DNA of 64,000 bases from assembly GCF_017654505.1 (NCBI RefSeq), contig NC_054555.1, positions 3,113,835-3,177,834 on the forward strand, written 5' to 3'. The notes beneath the pieces were generated by a model. It did no database searches. It was not told the DNA's origin and worked only from the letters and a program-made list of their open reading frames with translations. A program made the position numbers and the translations under genes. Source of the stretch: Polyodon spathula (lineage: Eukaryota > Chordata > Actinopteri > Acipenseriformes > Polyodontidae). Each line of letters begins with the position of its first letter. Position 1 is the first letter of the stretch. Below, in pieces: positions 47,501 through 64,000 of the stretch.

Positions 47501-48705
47501 TGGTATCTTGGGGAGGTCAGGGGTCAGATGCCTTAGCCAACCTGTCTGCTTCATCTGTGGAATGTGTTGACATCCTCCTTTTCAATCACAGCAGCTCCAA
47601 ACAAACTGACAACTGAGTCTTACTTTTATCCATAAAATACAAATATTGAGGTTGCACTAAATGAACTTTTTTTTATAATTAATCTCCATGCCTTATCAGT
47701 AACATTTCAATTTACACAAAGAGCCCTTCTGTATTGGAAAGGATGAAACGGGACACTCTGACTGAGGCTGAGGGCTGGAGGCATTGCTAAGAAGTTGGTA
47801 GTCAATGAATCAGTCTTCGATAGACAATAAAGATTAAGGTTCTTCAATAGCCATGTGCATTGATGCAGTAGAAGAGATTATTAGCAGGGATATAGAGAAG
47901 AGAGGAGGAATGCAGGAATTGATTCAGGCTTGGGACAGAGTATCTATTACGTGGACAGTTTATCAGTAATTGCCCTTCTTTTCAAAGAATCAGTACAGAA
48001 AATATCACCATGCAGTTGTAAGTTCAGAAGTGTCTAATCATGTCAGAGATTTTGTTTTGTATCATTTTCTACCTGCCTGTAGCAATGCTAGAAGCACCCT
48101 GCAGGTGTGATTGTGCAGTTTAAAAGCTAGTGGTGACCATCCAAGTGAACATTCAAATATACAGCAACACGCAAAAGCATTGATATTTTGATGATCGTAC
48201 AGTATGGGTGAAATGAGGTTCCACCAGAATCAGACCGTTGAAATGAATTAGTGTGGCAGCATATATCCATACTTGGAGCAAGTCATTTCAGTCTATTGAG
48301 GATTTGCAGTTCATTCAAAAATCCGTCAAATCTGTGCTATTTATCAACACACATCTCAAGGTAGTGACAGATTTGCAGTTAATGTTACGAGCTTTAGGAA
48401 TGCTGAAGCATAAATCTCTTTTTGTCAAATCGGTGTTCATTCATTGGAGGGATGCACAAAGAGGGAGGTGGGCGTGCACAGGCTAGTGTAATTCATGTAA
48501 TGTAGTCTCCACCTGGATGACCTGTTCGGTGTATTGCGTCAGTCACGTCTGCATATCGCAGAGACACCAAAGAGATTCACATTGCCAGTAAAAACAGAGA
48601 TACTTTACAAGGCTTAGATTGTCACCCACAAAACTGGAGTTGAGAAAAGGTCAGTGTGGCCCTTTGGCTTCTAAAATGTTTTTTTGTTGTCTCCTTCCTT
48701 TGTAG
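44558..48705 (+). other. Predicted sparc intron 1 (4.1 kb)
   Basis: Contains T runs at 44732-44750, an AT-rich palindromic tract at 45516-45605 and a short direct repeat of GAAAACCCTCCCCA at 45313 and 45331. No exon recognised; open frames here (up to 132 codons at 46616-47014) show no family resemblance. Confidence 0.5.
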
Positions 48706-48775
48706 GTTGAGATAGAACATGCAGGTTTGGATTGTCTTCCTCCTGTGCCTGGGTGGCAAAGCCCTGGCTGCTCCT
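48706..48775 (+). CDS. sparc: sparc signal-peptide exon (residues 1-19)
   Basis: Acceptor CTTTGTAG, 13 bases of 5' UTR, then the ATG at 48719 with A at -3. Encodes [15 protein letters not shown], a classic signal peptide with cleavage expected after Ala17. Donor GTAAGT. Confidence 0.96.
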
Positions 48776-50115
48776 GTAAGTAACCTCTGCCTGCCTCCTC
48801 CTCCACACTTGACTCCTTTGCACCTCCAGAGACATGCAGATAAGAGAGAGAAAGACATTGCACTGGCACAGCGGAGCAGTTTGTTAAGACTCTGACATTC
48901 AGGCTCTGAGTCTACATCAGAAAGACAGATGCAAAGTTAACATCAATTCGACGAAACTGCTCAGCTGTGGAGGGACATGTTTTTATGATTCCATTGCTTC
49001 TGTTAGTACCTGCAGTGTATGCCTTGTTAGTCTGGATCACCAAAATAAACTGGCTCTGGAGTACAGCTGCTAGTGAGTTCAGAGAGGTGTTGAACATGGA
49101 GGTTGTGAATGGAGGAACTGCTTGCTTTCCCAAATGTGATGAATGTTTGCACAGACATTCGTTGCAAGAAGTTATTCTGCAGTATATTACTCTGACGACA
49201 GTCTTTTAAATATAAAGTTTATAAATGTACATGCTGTGCTGTTGGTGTAGTGGGCTATTATAATACACTATTCTGCAACCTGGGGATGCTTCTATATCAG
49301 GTTTTCTATTGTAATGCCTCTGCACATCTGTCTGGGTTGGTTTGTATGGCTGTGTCTAGAGTATCCATGGGTTGGTTTGTATGGCTGTGTCTAGAGTATC
49401 CATTTTGCCACAGTGATTGCTGACATTGATCTTTTGTTTGATCACAGGCTAATGAGGATGAGGTCATCGATGAGGTGCTGGAGGTATGTCACATACATGG
49501 CTGGGGTTTGCCAACCACACACCAGTGCATTCCAGTCTAGAGTTATATTGTACCTCCTTTCTCTGGTATCAAAGCAATCAAGGTTGAGAAACCTTCTAGA
49601 AATCCCATCTCCTTGCCGTGCCCTTTCCTTTACTACCTGTGATAAATTCTGTTTCTAAAGTTTGTTTTTCCCTCCTTTTAAATCTTGGTGCCAAAACATT
49701 TATGTTTTAAGCTAATTAAACGTCCATCTCTAACTCTAGGAGCTGCCTGTGGGCTCAAACCCAGTCCAGGTAGAGACCGGAGAGTTCGATGAGGCCATTG
49801 AAGTTATAGAGGAGACCCCCTCTGAGAGTGAGTAGAGAGAGCTGTGTGCACGAGCCAGGGTCTCTATTTAGAGCCTTGCTATCCTTGAATTGGAGTATAC
49901 ACCCTGGAATGTCTTCTCGGTTGCCCTAAAGCATAACAGTGTGTTTTATATTTTACAATTGGGAATCGACAGGAATTCTACCTGGCATGTGTCAGTTGTA
50001 TTTTACACAAAGAAAATCAACAACAGCTACAGTGTCAGTAAGCAGTAGTGGATTTATTTTTTTAAGAAGAGTTGTGTTATAAAATGGAGTTCGAGAAGTT
50101 GCCCAACCAAAACTT

Positions 50116-50186
<71 letters not shown>

Positions 50187-52444
50187 ATATGTGCATTTTA
50201 AAACGATACATATGTGGGAACCTTAATGTGCAAACATTGACTGCAGGGGAATAACAATCCTGTCTTTGTTTGTTTTTAGACCCCTGCCTGAACCACCACT
50301 GCAAGAAGGGCAAGGTGTGTGAAGTGGACGAGAGTAACACGCCCATGTGTGTGTGCCAGGACCCCTCCACCTGCCCCACCAGCACTGCTGAGTTCGAGCA
50401 TGTGAGTCATCCCGTCCCGTCCCCCATTCTGCTTCTCCTTGTCAATCAAATACCTTTATTATCAGTGGAGTGGTGCTGAGACTGCACAATGCCTCAGCCC
50501 TGCAATGCTCAGGATATGTTATTCAGTGTGTATCTTTACCAGGTCTGCGGCACTGACAACAAGACCTACGACTCTTCCTGCCACTTCTTCGCCACCAAGT
50601 GTGCCCTGGAAGGCACCAAGAAGGGACACAAGCTGCATCTGGACTACATCGGACCCTGCAAGTGTAAGTAAGGGAAGCACTCTGGGGGCAGGTGAATGCT
50701 TATTACAGTTCCTTAAGGAAAGGGGGTTCCAAGAGAGTGGCGACAGTAGTACTTGCTCAGTCAGTGTCTCAACAACCAGCAACAACAGCAGCAGCAGCAG
50801 CTGCTAGAGGCAGTGATTGATGTGTGAATGGAAAGGCCCCATTCACAGGTTTAAACACAGAGTGCAAAGCTAGAGTGGAACAAGCCAGAACTTGCCCTCC
50901 CCTCCTTTTAATCCAAAGTATAATCTCGACATTCCATTACCCAGTGGAAGGGAAGGAGTTTAAGGAGCGAATGGAGCGCAGCAGGCTAAAATCGAATGCC
51001 TACAGAAAGCCACTACGTAACTTGAGAATAAGCAAAAAATACATCTGTTTCTGAGCTTCAATATTCACAGAGTTCCCAGGCAGCTGGCTTGTGGTTTATA
51101 TAGCTTTGCTATAGGAATGCAGATTTAGGAACTAAATTGCTTGTTTTCATAAGCGTCCTTTGCTGGTTGTAGTTTGTTATTTTTTTGGGGGGGGGGGGGG
51201 GGGGGGGGGGGGGTGTTACAATTTGTCTAAATGATTCTAAGAGAGCCCTAGATACAAAAGTGACTTTTAATATTTTTTTTTTTTTTTTGTTTATAAGATT
51301 TAGTGGTTTTCTTATTCATGTTCTTTTCTTTCTTTTCTTTCTTTAAACAGTCATCGCTCCCTGCATTGACAACGAGCTGAGTGAGTTCCCCCTGCGCATG
51401 AGGGACTGGCTGAAGAACGTCCTGGTGTCCCTGTACGAGCGTGACGAGGACAACAACATGCTGAGCGAGAAGCAGAAACTCAGGGTGAGTCTCCCCCTCT
51501 GCCTGCAACACAAGAGGCACCTTCACTCCACAGCATGAAGGTGCAACACAGCAGCACATTCAGCTCCGAGTCAAATACTGAAGGGTGGTGACAGATTAAG
51601 AGCTTGCAACAGTGGAGCTTGGGCTAACTGAAATGAGATTTTGGAAGTTGGATTTTATATATTTAATTTAGAATACCGTTCTTAAGTTTCTGTTTCTGAG
51701 AAGAGCCTCTGTTCCTGTTATGCCTCCACAGTGCAGCCCAGTGTGTGTGTTAATGAGCTTGTGCGCTAACTGTCTCTGTCTCCTGGGTGCATTCTCCTGC
51801 AGGTGAAGAAGATCTACGAGAACCAGAAGCGCCTGCAGGCTGGTGAGCACTCCCTGGACCTGCTGGCCCACGACTTTGAGAAGAACTACAACATGTACAT
51901 CTTCCCAGTACACTGGCAGTTCGGACAGCTGGACCAGCACCCCATTGACGGGTAAGTGGTAGCGCTACGCATGGGGCTGCCTGGCTGCTTGTGCATCGGG
52001 CACCTTCGGAAAGGGAAGGAAACCGAGCGTGATGGTGTTTGTGTTCCAGATACCTGTCCCACACCGAGCTGGCTCCTCTCCGTGCTCCACTCATCCCAAT
52101 GGAGCATTGCACCACCCGCTTCTTTGACCAGTGTGACACTGACAACGACAAGTACATCGCCCTGGAGGAATGGGCTGGCTGCTTTGGCCTCAAGGAGCGT
52201 GAGTATCCACAGGCAACAAGCACCATCTGAACCAAGCCACTCCCAACTGTATAATAATGTGTCCAATGTGTTAGTTACCCATTAAAAGACTCTTGCAGTA
52301 GAGTACCTTAAAACCAAAAATAAAATCATTCAACTATTTACTGTTTTCCTGTGCAGTGTTCGTAAACGTAATAAGGTGAAACTAACAGTTTTGTATCTTT
52401 CTGTTTCTCTTGCAGAGGACGTTGACAAAGACCTTGTCATCTAA
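48719..52444 (+). CDS. sparc: SPARC (osteonectin), 294 residues, nine coding exons
   Basis: Coding exons 48719-48775, 49448-49483, 49740-49827, 50280-50401, 50543-50663, 51351-51484, 51803-51951, 52050-52198 and 52416-52444 join in phase. SPARC is a secreted, calcium- and collagen-binding matricellular glycoprotein that tunes matrix assembly and cell adhesion. Order of parts: signal peptide (residues 1-17), acidic calcium-binding region (18-61), cysteine-rich follistatin-like/Kazal domain (62-141, sequon at Asn107), and the extracellular calcium-binding domain with paired EF-hands (142-294), whose second loop D265[11 protein letters not shown]276 is canonical. It ends in the typical DKDLVI. 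Length is close to the 303 of human, the acidic region being shorter. No lesions seen. Confidence 0.98.
48776..49447 (+). other. sparc intron between coding exons 1 and 2
   Basis: A 672 bp intron whose notable feature is a 35 bp tandem duplication at 49334-49403. Nothing else recognised. Confidence 0.7.
49334..49403 (+). repeat. 35 bp tandem duplication
   Basis: The unit beginning GGGTTGGTTTGTATGGCTGT and ending GAGTATCCAT occurs twice with no differences, 44 bp before a sparc acceptor. The perfect identity implies a recent event. Confidence 0.95.
49448..49483 (+). CDS. sparc: sparc acidic-region exon (residues 20-31)
   Basis: Twelve codons, [12 protein letters not shown], seven of them Asp or Glu to the end of the acidic block start. 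Acceptor ATCACAG, donor GTATGT. Confidence 0.92.
49740..49827 (+). CDS. sparc: sparc acidic-region exon (residues 32-60)
   Basis: Contains [15 protein letters not shown], matching the conserved NPVQVE.GEFD block of SPARC. Acceptor ACTCTAG, donor GTGAGT; ends phase 1. Confidence 0.96.
50118..50184 (+). repeat. Poly(G) tract, 67 bp
   Basis: Uninterrupted G on the sense strand of the intron before the follistatin-like exon. The length may be inexact because such runs assemble poorly. Confidence 0.93.
50280..50401 (+). CDS. sparc: sparc follistatin-like exon (residues 61-101)
   Basis: Encodes [13 protein letters not shown] and [12 protein letters not shown], the EGF-like half of the follistatin domain with paired cysteines. 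The acceptor TTTTTAG lies 95 bases after the end of a 67-base G run. Confidence 0.97.
50543..50663 (+). CDS. sparc: sparc Kazal-like exon (residues 102-141)
   Basis: Encodes [20 protein letters not shown] and [12 protein letters not shown], nearly identical to mammalian SPARC. Asn107 is the conserved N-glycosylation site. Acceptor TTTACCAG, donor GTAAGT; phase 1. Confidence 0.97.
50664..51350 (+). other. sparc intron 6
   Basis: Contains a short CAG/CAA run near 50777-50802, the 27-base G tract and a T-rich stretch before the acceptor. No exon. Confidence 0.7.
51187..51213 (+). repeat. Poly(G) tract, 27 bp
   Basis: Second sense-strand G run in sparc, in the 687 bp intron before the exon at 51351. 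Confidence 0.95.
51351..51484 (+). CDS. sparc: sparc EC-domain exon (residues 142-186)
   Basis: Encodes [20 protein letters not shown] and a linker [14 protein letters not shown]. Start of the extracellular calcium-binding module. Acceptor TTTAAACAG, donor GTGAGT. Confidence 0.97.
51485..51802 (+). other. sparc intron 7 (318 bp)
   Basis: No repeat or additional exon seen. Confidence 0.7.
51803..51951 (+). CDS. sparc: sparc EC-domain exon (residues 187-235)
   Basis: Encodes the helix rich in Lys/Glu and [20 protein letters not shown], containing the first, variant EF-hand region. Acceptor CTCCTGCAG, donor GTAAGT. Confidence 0.97.
52050..52198 (+). CDS. sparc: sparc second EF-hand exon (residues 236-285)
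   Basis: Encodes [20 protein letters not shown] and the EF loop [12 protein letters not shown], with the Cys256-Cys264 pair that locks the hand. Acceptor GTGTTCCAG, donor GTGAGT. Confidence 0.98.
52416..52444 (+). CDS. sparc: sparc terminal exon (residues 286-294 and stop)
   Basis: Acceptor TCTCTTGCAG; encodes QDVDKDLVI then TAA, the conserved SPARC C-terminus. Confidence 0.95.
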
Positions 52445-52983
52445 ACCCAGCTAATCTCGGACACTCCCATTTCCTTTACTGGTGCGAGGTGCTAATCCTT
52501 AGATGCTAAAACACAATGCCGGTGCTAATCTCTCATTTTATCAACCTACCTATACCACTAAAAAACACAGGCACGCTTCTGAGTATAAATCACAAAACTA
52601 ACTGAAGTACCTTTTAGCTGTGCCAAAAAAGATAGTAGAACTGTAACCCAGGCCATTAACCCCTTAATAAAGAGCATGCCGGTGAGGTAGAGTTTGTGTG
52701 ACCAAGCTTTGTGGAGTGCCGTTATCCTGACAGGTGGACCATGTATGTTGTGGAGGGTTTGTGAGATGGATGTTTTCATGTAAGGTATGGGTAATGTGTC
52801 TCATTCCAACAGGGCTTGAATTTAAGTACAATTTGGCGTAAACAAAGATTTAAAATGTTCCTCCAAGTTTTTAAATAAATATCTTTTTTTCCCTGCTTTT
52901 AAACTCTTACTTGTTTGCTTTTGAGATTTAATTTGGGGTGGCATCACAAGCTTTCTGCTTTTCTTTTTTTTTTTTTTTTGTGT

Positions 52984-53021
<38 letters not shown>

Positions 53022-53300
53022 AGATTTTGTAGGTTTTTTTTTTTTTTTGTATTCATCTATTAAATTTGAGCCCTGCTTTGTGTGTGTCAAGACTGTGTTT
53101 ATTATTTTTATTTTATCCAAAAGACATGTTGAGTGTTTTTTAAAAATAAATAAAAAGGAAAAATAAATAAATTTGAACGAAATGAGGGTTGAATCTCGCA
53201 GGTTGAGAATTTTTCTACCTCATAAATGTTCTCGCCTTTTTTTTTGCCACAGTGTGAGCCTTCTACAAGTCTCAACTTGAATAAAATGAATTAAAAAAAG
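52445..53300 (+). other. sparc: sparc 3' UTR, approximate
   Basis: Sequence after the stop includes long T tracts at 52963-53049 and several AATAAA-type hexamers (near 52874, 53146 and 53279). The last, in TTGAATAAAATG, is the most probable final signal. Extent is inferred. Confidence 0.5.
52963..53049 (+). repeat. T-rich tracts
   Basis: Three near-pure T runs separated by short spacers in the sparc 3' UTR. Confidence 0.9.
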
Positions 53301-56300
53301 ACTAAGCCTTTGCATGCATCTTAAATATGCGAGTCGTCTTTTATTCATGAAGTATTTGTTTCCCTTTTAGCATTAGACACAGATAATGACTTCTAATCAA
53401 AATGAATGTCAAAGACTTACAAGTTTTTCCTTGCCGTTTCTACTATTGCACTGATCATAGAGAAAATGCATACAGTACTGGAGTGTGAAGGTTTTGCAAT
53501 CATTTGACTGGAACGGGTTAGTTCATTAACCGGAGACATCATGTGATCTTCTTACTGGTCAATACCATGTAGCAGACAGACAGTGAGTGCACACGTATGG
53601 TTTCACTGTAGCTCTAGATAACATTGCCCCTTGCAAAAGCCAGCGTCATAATTTAGCATGACAACAATTAGAGGTTTTCTTAAATGGTACATTTGCTGGC
53701 CTATTTTAAAAACCAACCCACTCTGTTGACGAGTTACAGACTTGTAAGAGCAGGAATGGATAGTGTGTCTGGTTTGCTAGAATCTTCTATTTGCCCCAGA
53801 AGAAGGGTATAGTACATGCAAACATCTGTCAAGACAGGACAGGTGTGGACATGCAAATACTATGCACATGTGCTAAATACATTAGTTGTTTAGTTTTTTT
53901 TGTTGTTGTTGTTTTTTATCAGTTTAAAGGTTTTACCCTGATTATTATAAATGTAGCGTGCATTTAACATCTAGTACGCAACAATATATCAATTTATGAA
54001 TTCATAACTTGCTACTGATTCTCATCACTGATCAAACCCATAAGCTGGTGTGTCTTTCAGTCTGGGCTGGAATGAGTTAAGTCTATGTTGTTGCCCTAGA
54101 GGCTCATTTCAGCACTCCCTCACAACAAACTAAGAATTGTAATGAGTGATACTATTGATGCAAAGTATAAAAGGCTGAATTGTCACGGAGCGGTTTCCAT
54201 GGCAATGCGGCTTACATTGTTTTGCCAGTCACTAGAGGAGAATACATGAATCCTTTTCCAACGCGGTCTAGCTTAATTACATTTTGTAAACTCACTGAAT
54301 CTCACCCTGTTTAATTAGATTCAGTAGCACGCGATTGCTGCTGGTTATAAGGTTCTATAAAAACAACTGGTAGATTAAACAGTTAAGACAAAGCAAAGCT
54401 ACGAAGCTATTCCCTCGTGAAGACAGAGGGGGAAGGCAGTATCTTTCCAGCTCAAGCCAAATACTGCAATAAAACAAACTGCAAATATAACTCCTACTGC
54501 CGATATCATCTAATGAACGTAGTCGCTTTACCTCTGCTTTCATCTGCTCTCTGCAAAAATGTAATCACATTTCCATTGCACGCACAGACACAGTGAATGC
54601 TTTTAACTGTGGACAAATAGAAACATGGCCTCAGCACTGGAAGTAATCTCAGTTTATGGATTCATATCAATTGACAAAGAACCTTAGAAGAATGAAAATG
54701 CTGATGTTTTGGTTTGTTTTTGTTTTTTTTCCCCCAAGGTGATGCTTTTTTTCTATCCTGGTAGTTGGTAAGATTTCCCTTAATAAAACAAAACATGGGG
54801 CCTGGTTGATTTCAGGAGACAAGCCTTGGAATTTGGCTGGTATCAATTTACACCTCTTTCCACCAATCAGAGCCCACACATGGGAACGGAGTCTTTGTCT
54901 TACATTTTTATGCTATAAATGTAAAAGGAAATCAGTGGTCATCCTAAACACTTGAGAAGTCAGAAACCCATGACTCTTGCCTAAATAATAAGCTTCACCA
55001 TAGTTTTACTATTCTATACTGTGTTCCTGCTGAGCTTCCATAAGTGTTATTATGCTTCTGCCACTTACAGTATCAATTACACGTTTGACTATATCCAACT
55101 TAGTGGTAAATTTGGAAATCAAAATATATACATTTATTTTATTATTCTCAAGTTTTATACTTTTTGATTATAGCCACCATTTACCATGGGGTGCTAGACA
55201 TCTTCAAGTGCAAGCACTGAGCACTTCCATCAGAGTCCAGTCTAGTACCAGCACAATCACAGCCTGTAGTTTACAGGCACAGCAAAGCAAACCCAAGAGT
55301 TTAGCCTGCTGTGAAGAATGGGAGACCCAGTCACCAGCTGCACCCTCACAGCCTGATACTCCCAGCCAGGAATCTGACACCACAAGAGGCCGAGCCAGGA
55401 AAAAAAGCAGCAGCAGCCACACCCAGAGAGAGGAGAGCTATCCCTGCAACTGACGCAGTGAGAGCAAAGCCAGCAAAACATGTAAGCTGCACCAATCCAG
55501 ACGTGTGAGTAGCGTAGGCATTCTGTGTGTTCCCTTTGGAACTATACAAAGAGCATTCCATCGGCTTGACACTGCAATCCTCCACACTTCCACATTCAAG
55601 ACACAATCTACACTAAATAATACTGAACCCTCCATAACTGCTAAACACTTCATGGAGTAAAATGATCTTAATAAATTAAATGACAAAGTATTTGTTAATG
55701 TTGTCAATGTTGAAGATGGACACCGTTCATTTAATATTGTCAGGGAACAAATGCACTGTCATTGTTTGGTATCAGGTGTCCATACTGTACTACTTTAAAG
55801 CAATGTATATCCAGCCCCATTGCAGAATGGAAGTCTCAGTGATAATGCCCCACCCCCCCTTCCTGAGTGAGGTGAGTGAAAGTTGAATTACAAACACAAA
55901 AGCAGTGTGGAGTGGAGTCACTCCAGTGAGAATTCAGCGGGGCTGGTTGACAAAAGGCTCATTTAAAAACACAATGTCCTCTGTGGTTTTGAAACTAGTT
56001 TGTAAATATCTCAAAGGGAGTCCAGTGTGAGAGGAGTTTGCTTGTTTTTTTCAAGAGGACACACCATTAAACCATAGCAACAACTGCTCGACAGAGGTTC
56101 GGGGCTCAAAGAGTGTTCAGGTCTTCAGAGCTGTGCAGAATCTCTGTCTCTGCCATTGCTTGAAAATGTAATAACATATTTTTTTTTTCTGCTTGCACTC
56201 TTGGTTATAACAGAGTGATGCATTGGCAAGCATCTAGTATCTACAAAGAGGTCGCACTTGTTGTGTCCTGTTCAACTTGCCAGTTATGTATGCAGTGATT

Positions 56301-56310
56301 TTGTGATGTG

Positions 56311-56480
56311 GTCATGTGGTCAAGTGGTCAAGGATAGGGTGACATTACCAAACTCACTTTCAGTGATTCAAACCCAGGTCCCCAGAGGTATAAGACAGCT
56401 AGCTGGTGTTCTGGGATCTGGGCTGTGCAGTTTGAGGGCGGGGAAGGCTATCAGAAAGAGATGAAGAATTCCCTCTGGTG
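56311..56480 (+). mobile_element. tRNA-derived SINE fragment
   Basis: Matches to an A box (TGGTCAAGTGG, 56317-56327) and a B box (GATTCAAACCC, 56365-56375) are spaced as in tRNA-derived RNA polymerase III promoters. The flanks do not fold as a clean tRNA, so this is a SINE head rather than a tRNA gene. 3' boundary uncertain. Confidence 0.45.
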
Positions 56481-56585
56481 GACAGCTGCAATCAAAGCGC
56501 CAGTTTCACCAACACCCGGCAGGTGCACTTTTTATTTTTGTAAACTTTGTATTGCCATATTCTAAACTGTTCATATTTAAAATAG

Positions 56586-56586
56586 C

Positions 56587-56640
<54 letters not shown>
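56586..56640 (+). repeat. (AAT)n microsatellite
   Basis: About 18 AAT units upstream of the g3bp1 promoter region. Confidence 0.95.
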
Positions 56641-56641
<1 letters not shown>

Positions 56642-56689
56642 TGTACATACAAAAAAATGAACTCCTGTCACTTTAAGAGTTCGACTTGA

Positions 56690-57214
56690 CTGGTCATGTC
56701 TGTCAGACTGAGCCCTCTAGTCTAACTGGTCGCCAGGGTTACCTAACACAGAGTCCCGCCCAGCTCCTTTAGGGTTTCCCAGGGTGTTCCACAGGGGCTC
56801 ACTGGCAGATCAGTCAAACGTGAAAGTGAGCCCGCCTCCTCGCCACGACTAACCGCCAGGGATCAGGCTCTCACTGGTCCGAAGAGCGTCCATCACAGAG
56901 CGTAAACCCACCCACATCAAAGCGTGCTCAGATTTGTTCTCTGTAATGCCAATGCAATTCTGACTTCCAGGGTTTTTTTAATGTTAAGAAATTCTGATTG
57001 GCTCAGAGGCCGTCCATCTCGGATAAACAATCGCTTTCTTCTGGGCGAGGTGAGCCAATGGTTTAGGATCATCGGGAGAATGTGTACACCGATTGGCTAC
57101 TGGTGCTTGTCGGTTGAATCCGGCCTGTGTGATTGGTTCCAAAGTGTAGGCGGTTGTCTACTGATTGGCGAGCAGGACTGAAATTTAGATTGTCTCGCCA
57201 TTATATGAAGTAGC
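56690..57214 (+). promoter_or_regulatory. g3bp1: g3bp1 promoter region with CCAAT-box array
   Basis: A GC- and CpG-richer segment contrasting with its AT-rich surroundings, with GC-rich blocks (CCCGCCTCCTCGCC). CCAAT pentamers occur at 56949-56953 and 57055-57059, and inverted ones (ATTGG) at 56997-57001, 57092-57096, 57132-57136 and 57164-57168. The last five are spaced 32-58 bp apart, as at NF-Y-bound housekeeping promoters. No strong TATA box. Confidence 0.62.
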
Positions 57215-57341
57215 CGGTAAGAGCACGCTGTGAAGTTGCTGGATAGACAAGGCGTTTGGGTAGTTGCTGTTGGGCAATCGTAAAATAATTCATATTATTA
57301 ATAAAACATTAATAAACCTGTAGCACACGTTTAACCCACAG
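57215..57341 (+). other. g3bp1: Predicted g3bp1 noncoding first exon
   Basis: Follows the CCAAT array and ends with CCCACAG before donor GTAAGGG at 57342. Vertebrate G3BP1 has a 5' UTR exon spliced to the ATG exon; the next acceptor is at 60169. The 5' edge is approximate. Confidence 0.5.
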
Positions 57342-63863
<6,522 letters not shown>

Positions 63864-64000
63864 AGATAGTGCCACGACTGCAGACCTGTTTGTCATAACA
63901 GCGCACAGCTGGATTCCAGTTCATGTGATCTCGTGATTATTTCTTTTCAGCTTTGGGCTTGTTCTGGATTCTGTTTTAAGAACAGCTTTTATTTTAGTTT
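63864..64000 (+). other. g3bp1: g3bp1 3' UTR start, cut by window edge
   Basis: The UTR begins directly after TGA; no polyadenylation signal before the window ends. Confidence 0.8.

Larger units (their letters stand above)
53301..56689. other. Intergenic stretch between sparc and g3bp1
   Basis: AT-rich; holds a tRNA-SINE-like fragment at 56311-56480 and (AAT)n at 56586-56640. Overlapping open frames around 55052-55700 on both strands show no family resemblance and lack splice context. No gene recognised. Confidence 0.5.

Noticed and set aside
50072..50385. Poly-Gly and poly-Pro open frames across the G tract
   Set aside because: Artefacts of the 67-base homopolymer; the real coding content is the SPARC exon starting at 50280.
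51750..52266. Minus-strand open frames of up to 161 codons
   Set aside because: They are antisense shadows of SPARC exons at 51803-51951 and 52050-52198.
56311..56385. Possible tRNA gene
   Set aside because: A and B boxes are present but acceptor and anticodon stems do not form; more likely a SINE head.

Overview
This is vertebrate nuclear DNA: AT-rich, full of microsatellites and old transposon fragments, with small coding exons separated by introns of 0.1 to 4 kb. Five genes can be followed exon by exon. Their splice sites and reading phases join exactly and their products align well with known vertebrate families. The repeats (a fish Tc1-like transposon, LINE 3' ends, an L2-tailed SINE) point to a ray-finned fish. 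The LINE tail wording resembles what I recall from sturgeon or paddlefish, but that species-level guess is weak.

Layout: (1) 1-15.2 kb has no recognisable gene; it holds a 3'-truncated Tc1 transposon near 5.65-6.69 kb, a LINE 3' fragment near 7.5-7.8 kb and simple repeats. (2) 15.2-25.9 kb, minus strand: a proton-coupled amino acid transporter of the SLC36A1 (PAT1) type. Nine coding exons give residues 1-379; the C-terminal exon(s) were not found. A noncoding first exon behind a TATA box is predicted near 25.82-25.89 kb. (3) 29.17-31.8 kb, plus strand: ATOX1, the copper metallochaperone, complete at 68 residues. (4) 33.75-35.43 kb, minus strand: a claudin/PMP22-like membrane protein assembled here from four exons; I cannot name it. 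(5) 44.4-53.3 kb, plus strand: SPARC (osteonectin), complete at 294 residues. (6) 56.7-64 kb, plus strand: G3BP1, complete at 474 residues, behind a promoter with several CCAAT boxes; its 3' UTR runs off the window.

The linkage SLC36A1 - SPARC/ATOX1 - G3BP1 is a known vertebrate block (human 5q33). Relative to human as I recall it, ATOX1 and SPARC are in swapped positions here, FAT2 is absent between SLC36A1 and SPARC, and the claudin-like gene sits between ATOX1 and SPARC. The genes do not form an operon-like unit: their roles are amino acid/proton symport, cytosolic copper delivery, extracellular matrix modulation and stress-granule nucleation.

Nothing here looks like a wholly new system. 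The observations most worth checking are the claudin-like gene, poly(G) tracts of 67 and 27 bases near SPARC 3' splice sites, inverted repeats flanking one SLC36A exon, a CCAAT-box array at the G3BP1 promoter, and the missing SLC36A C-terminal exon.
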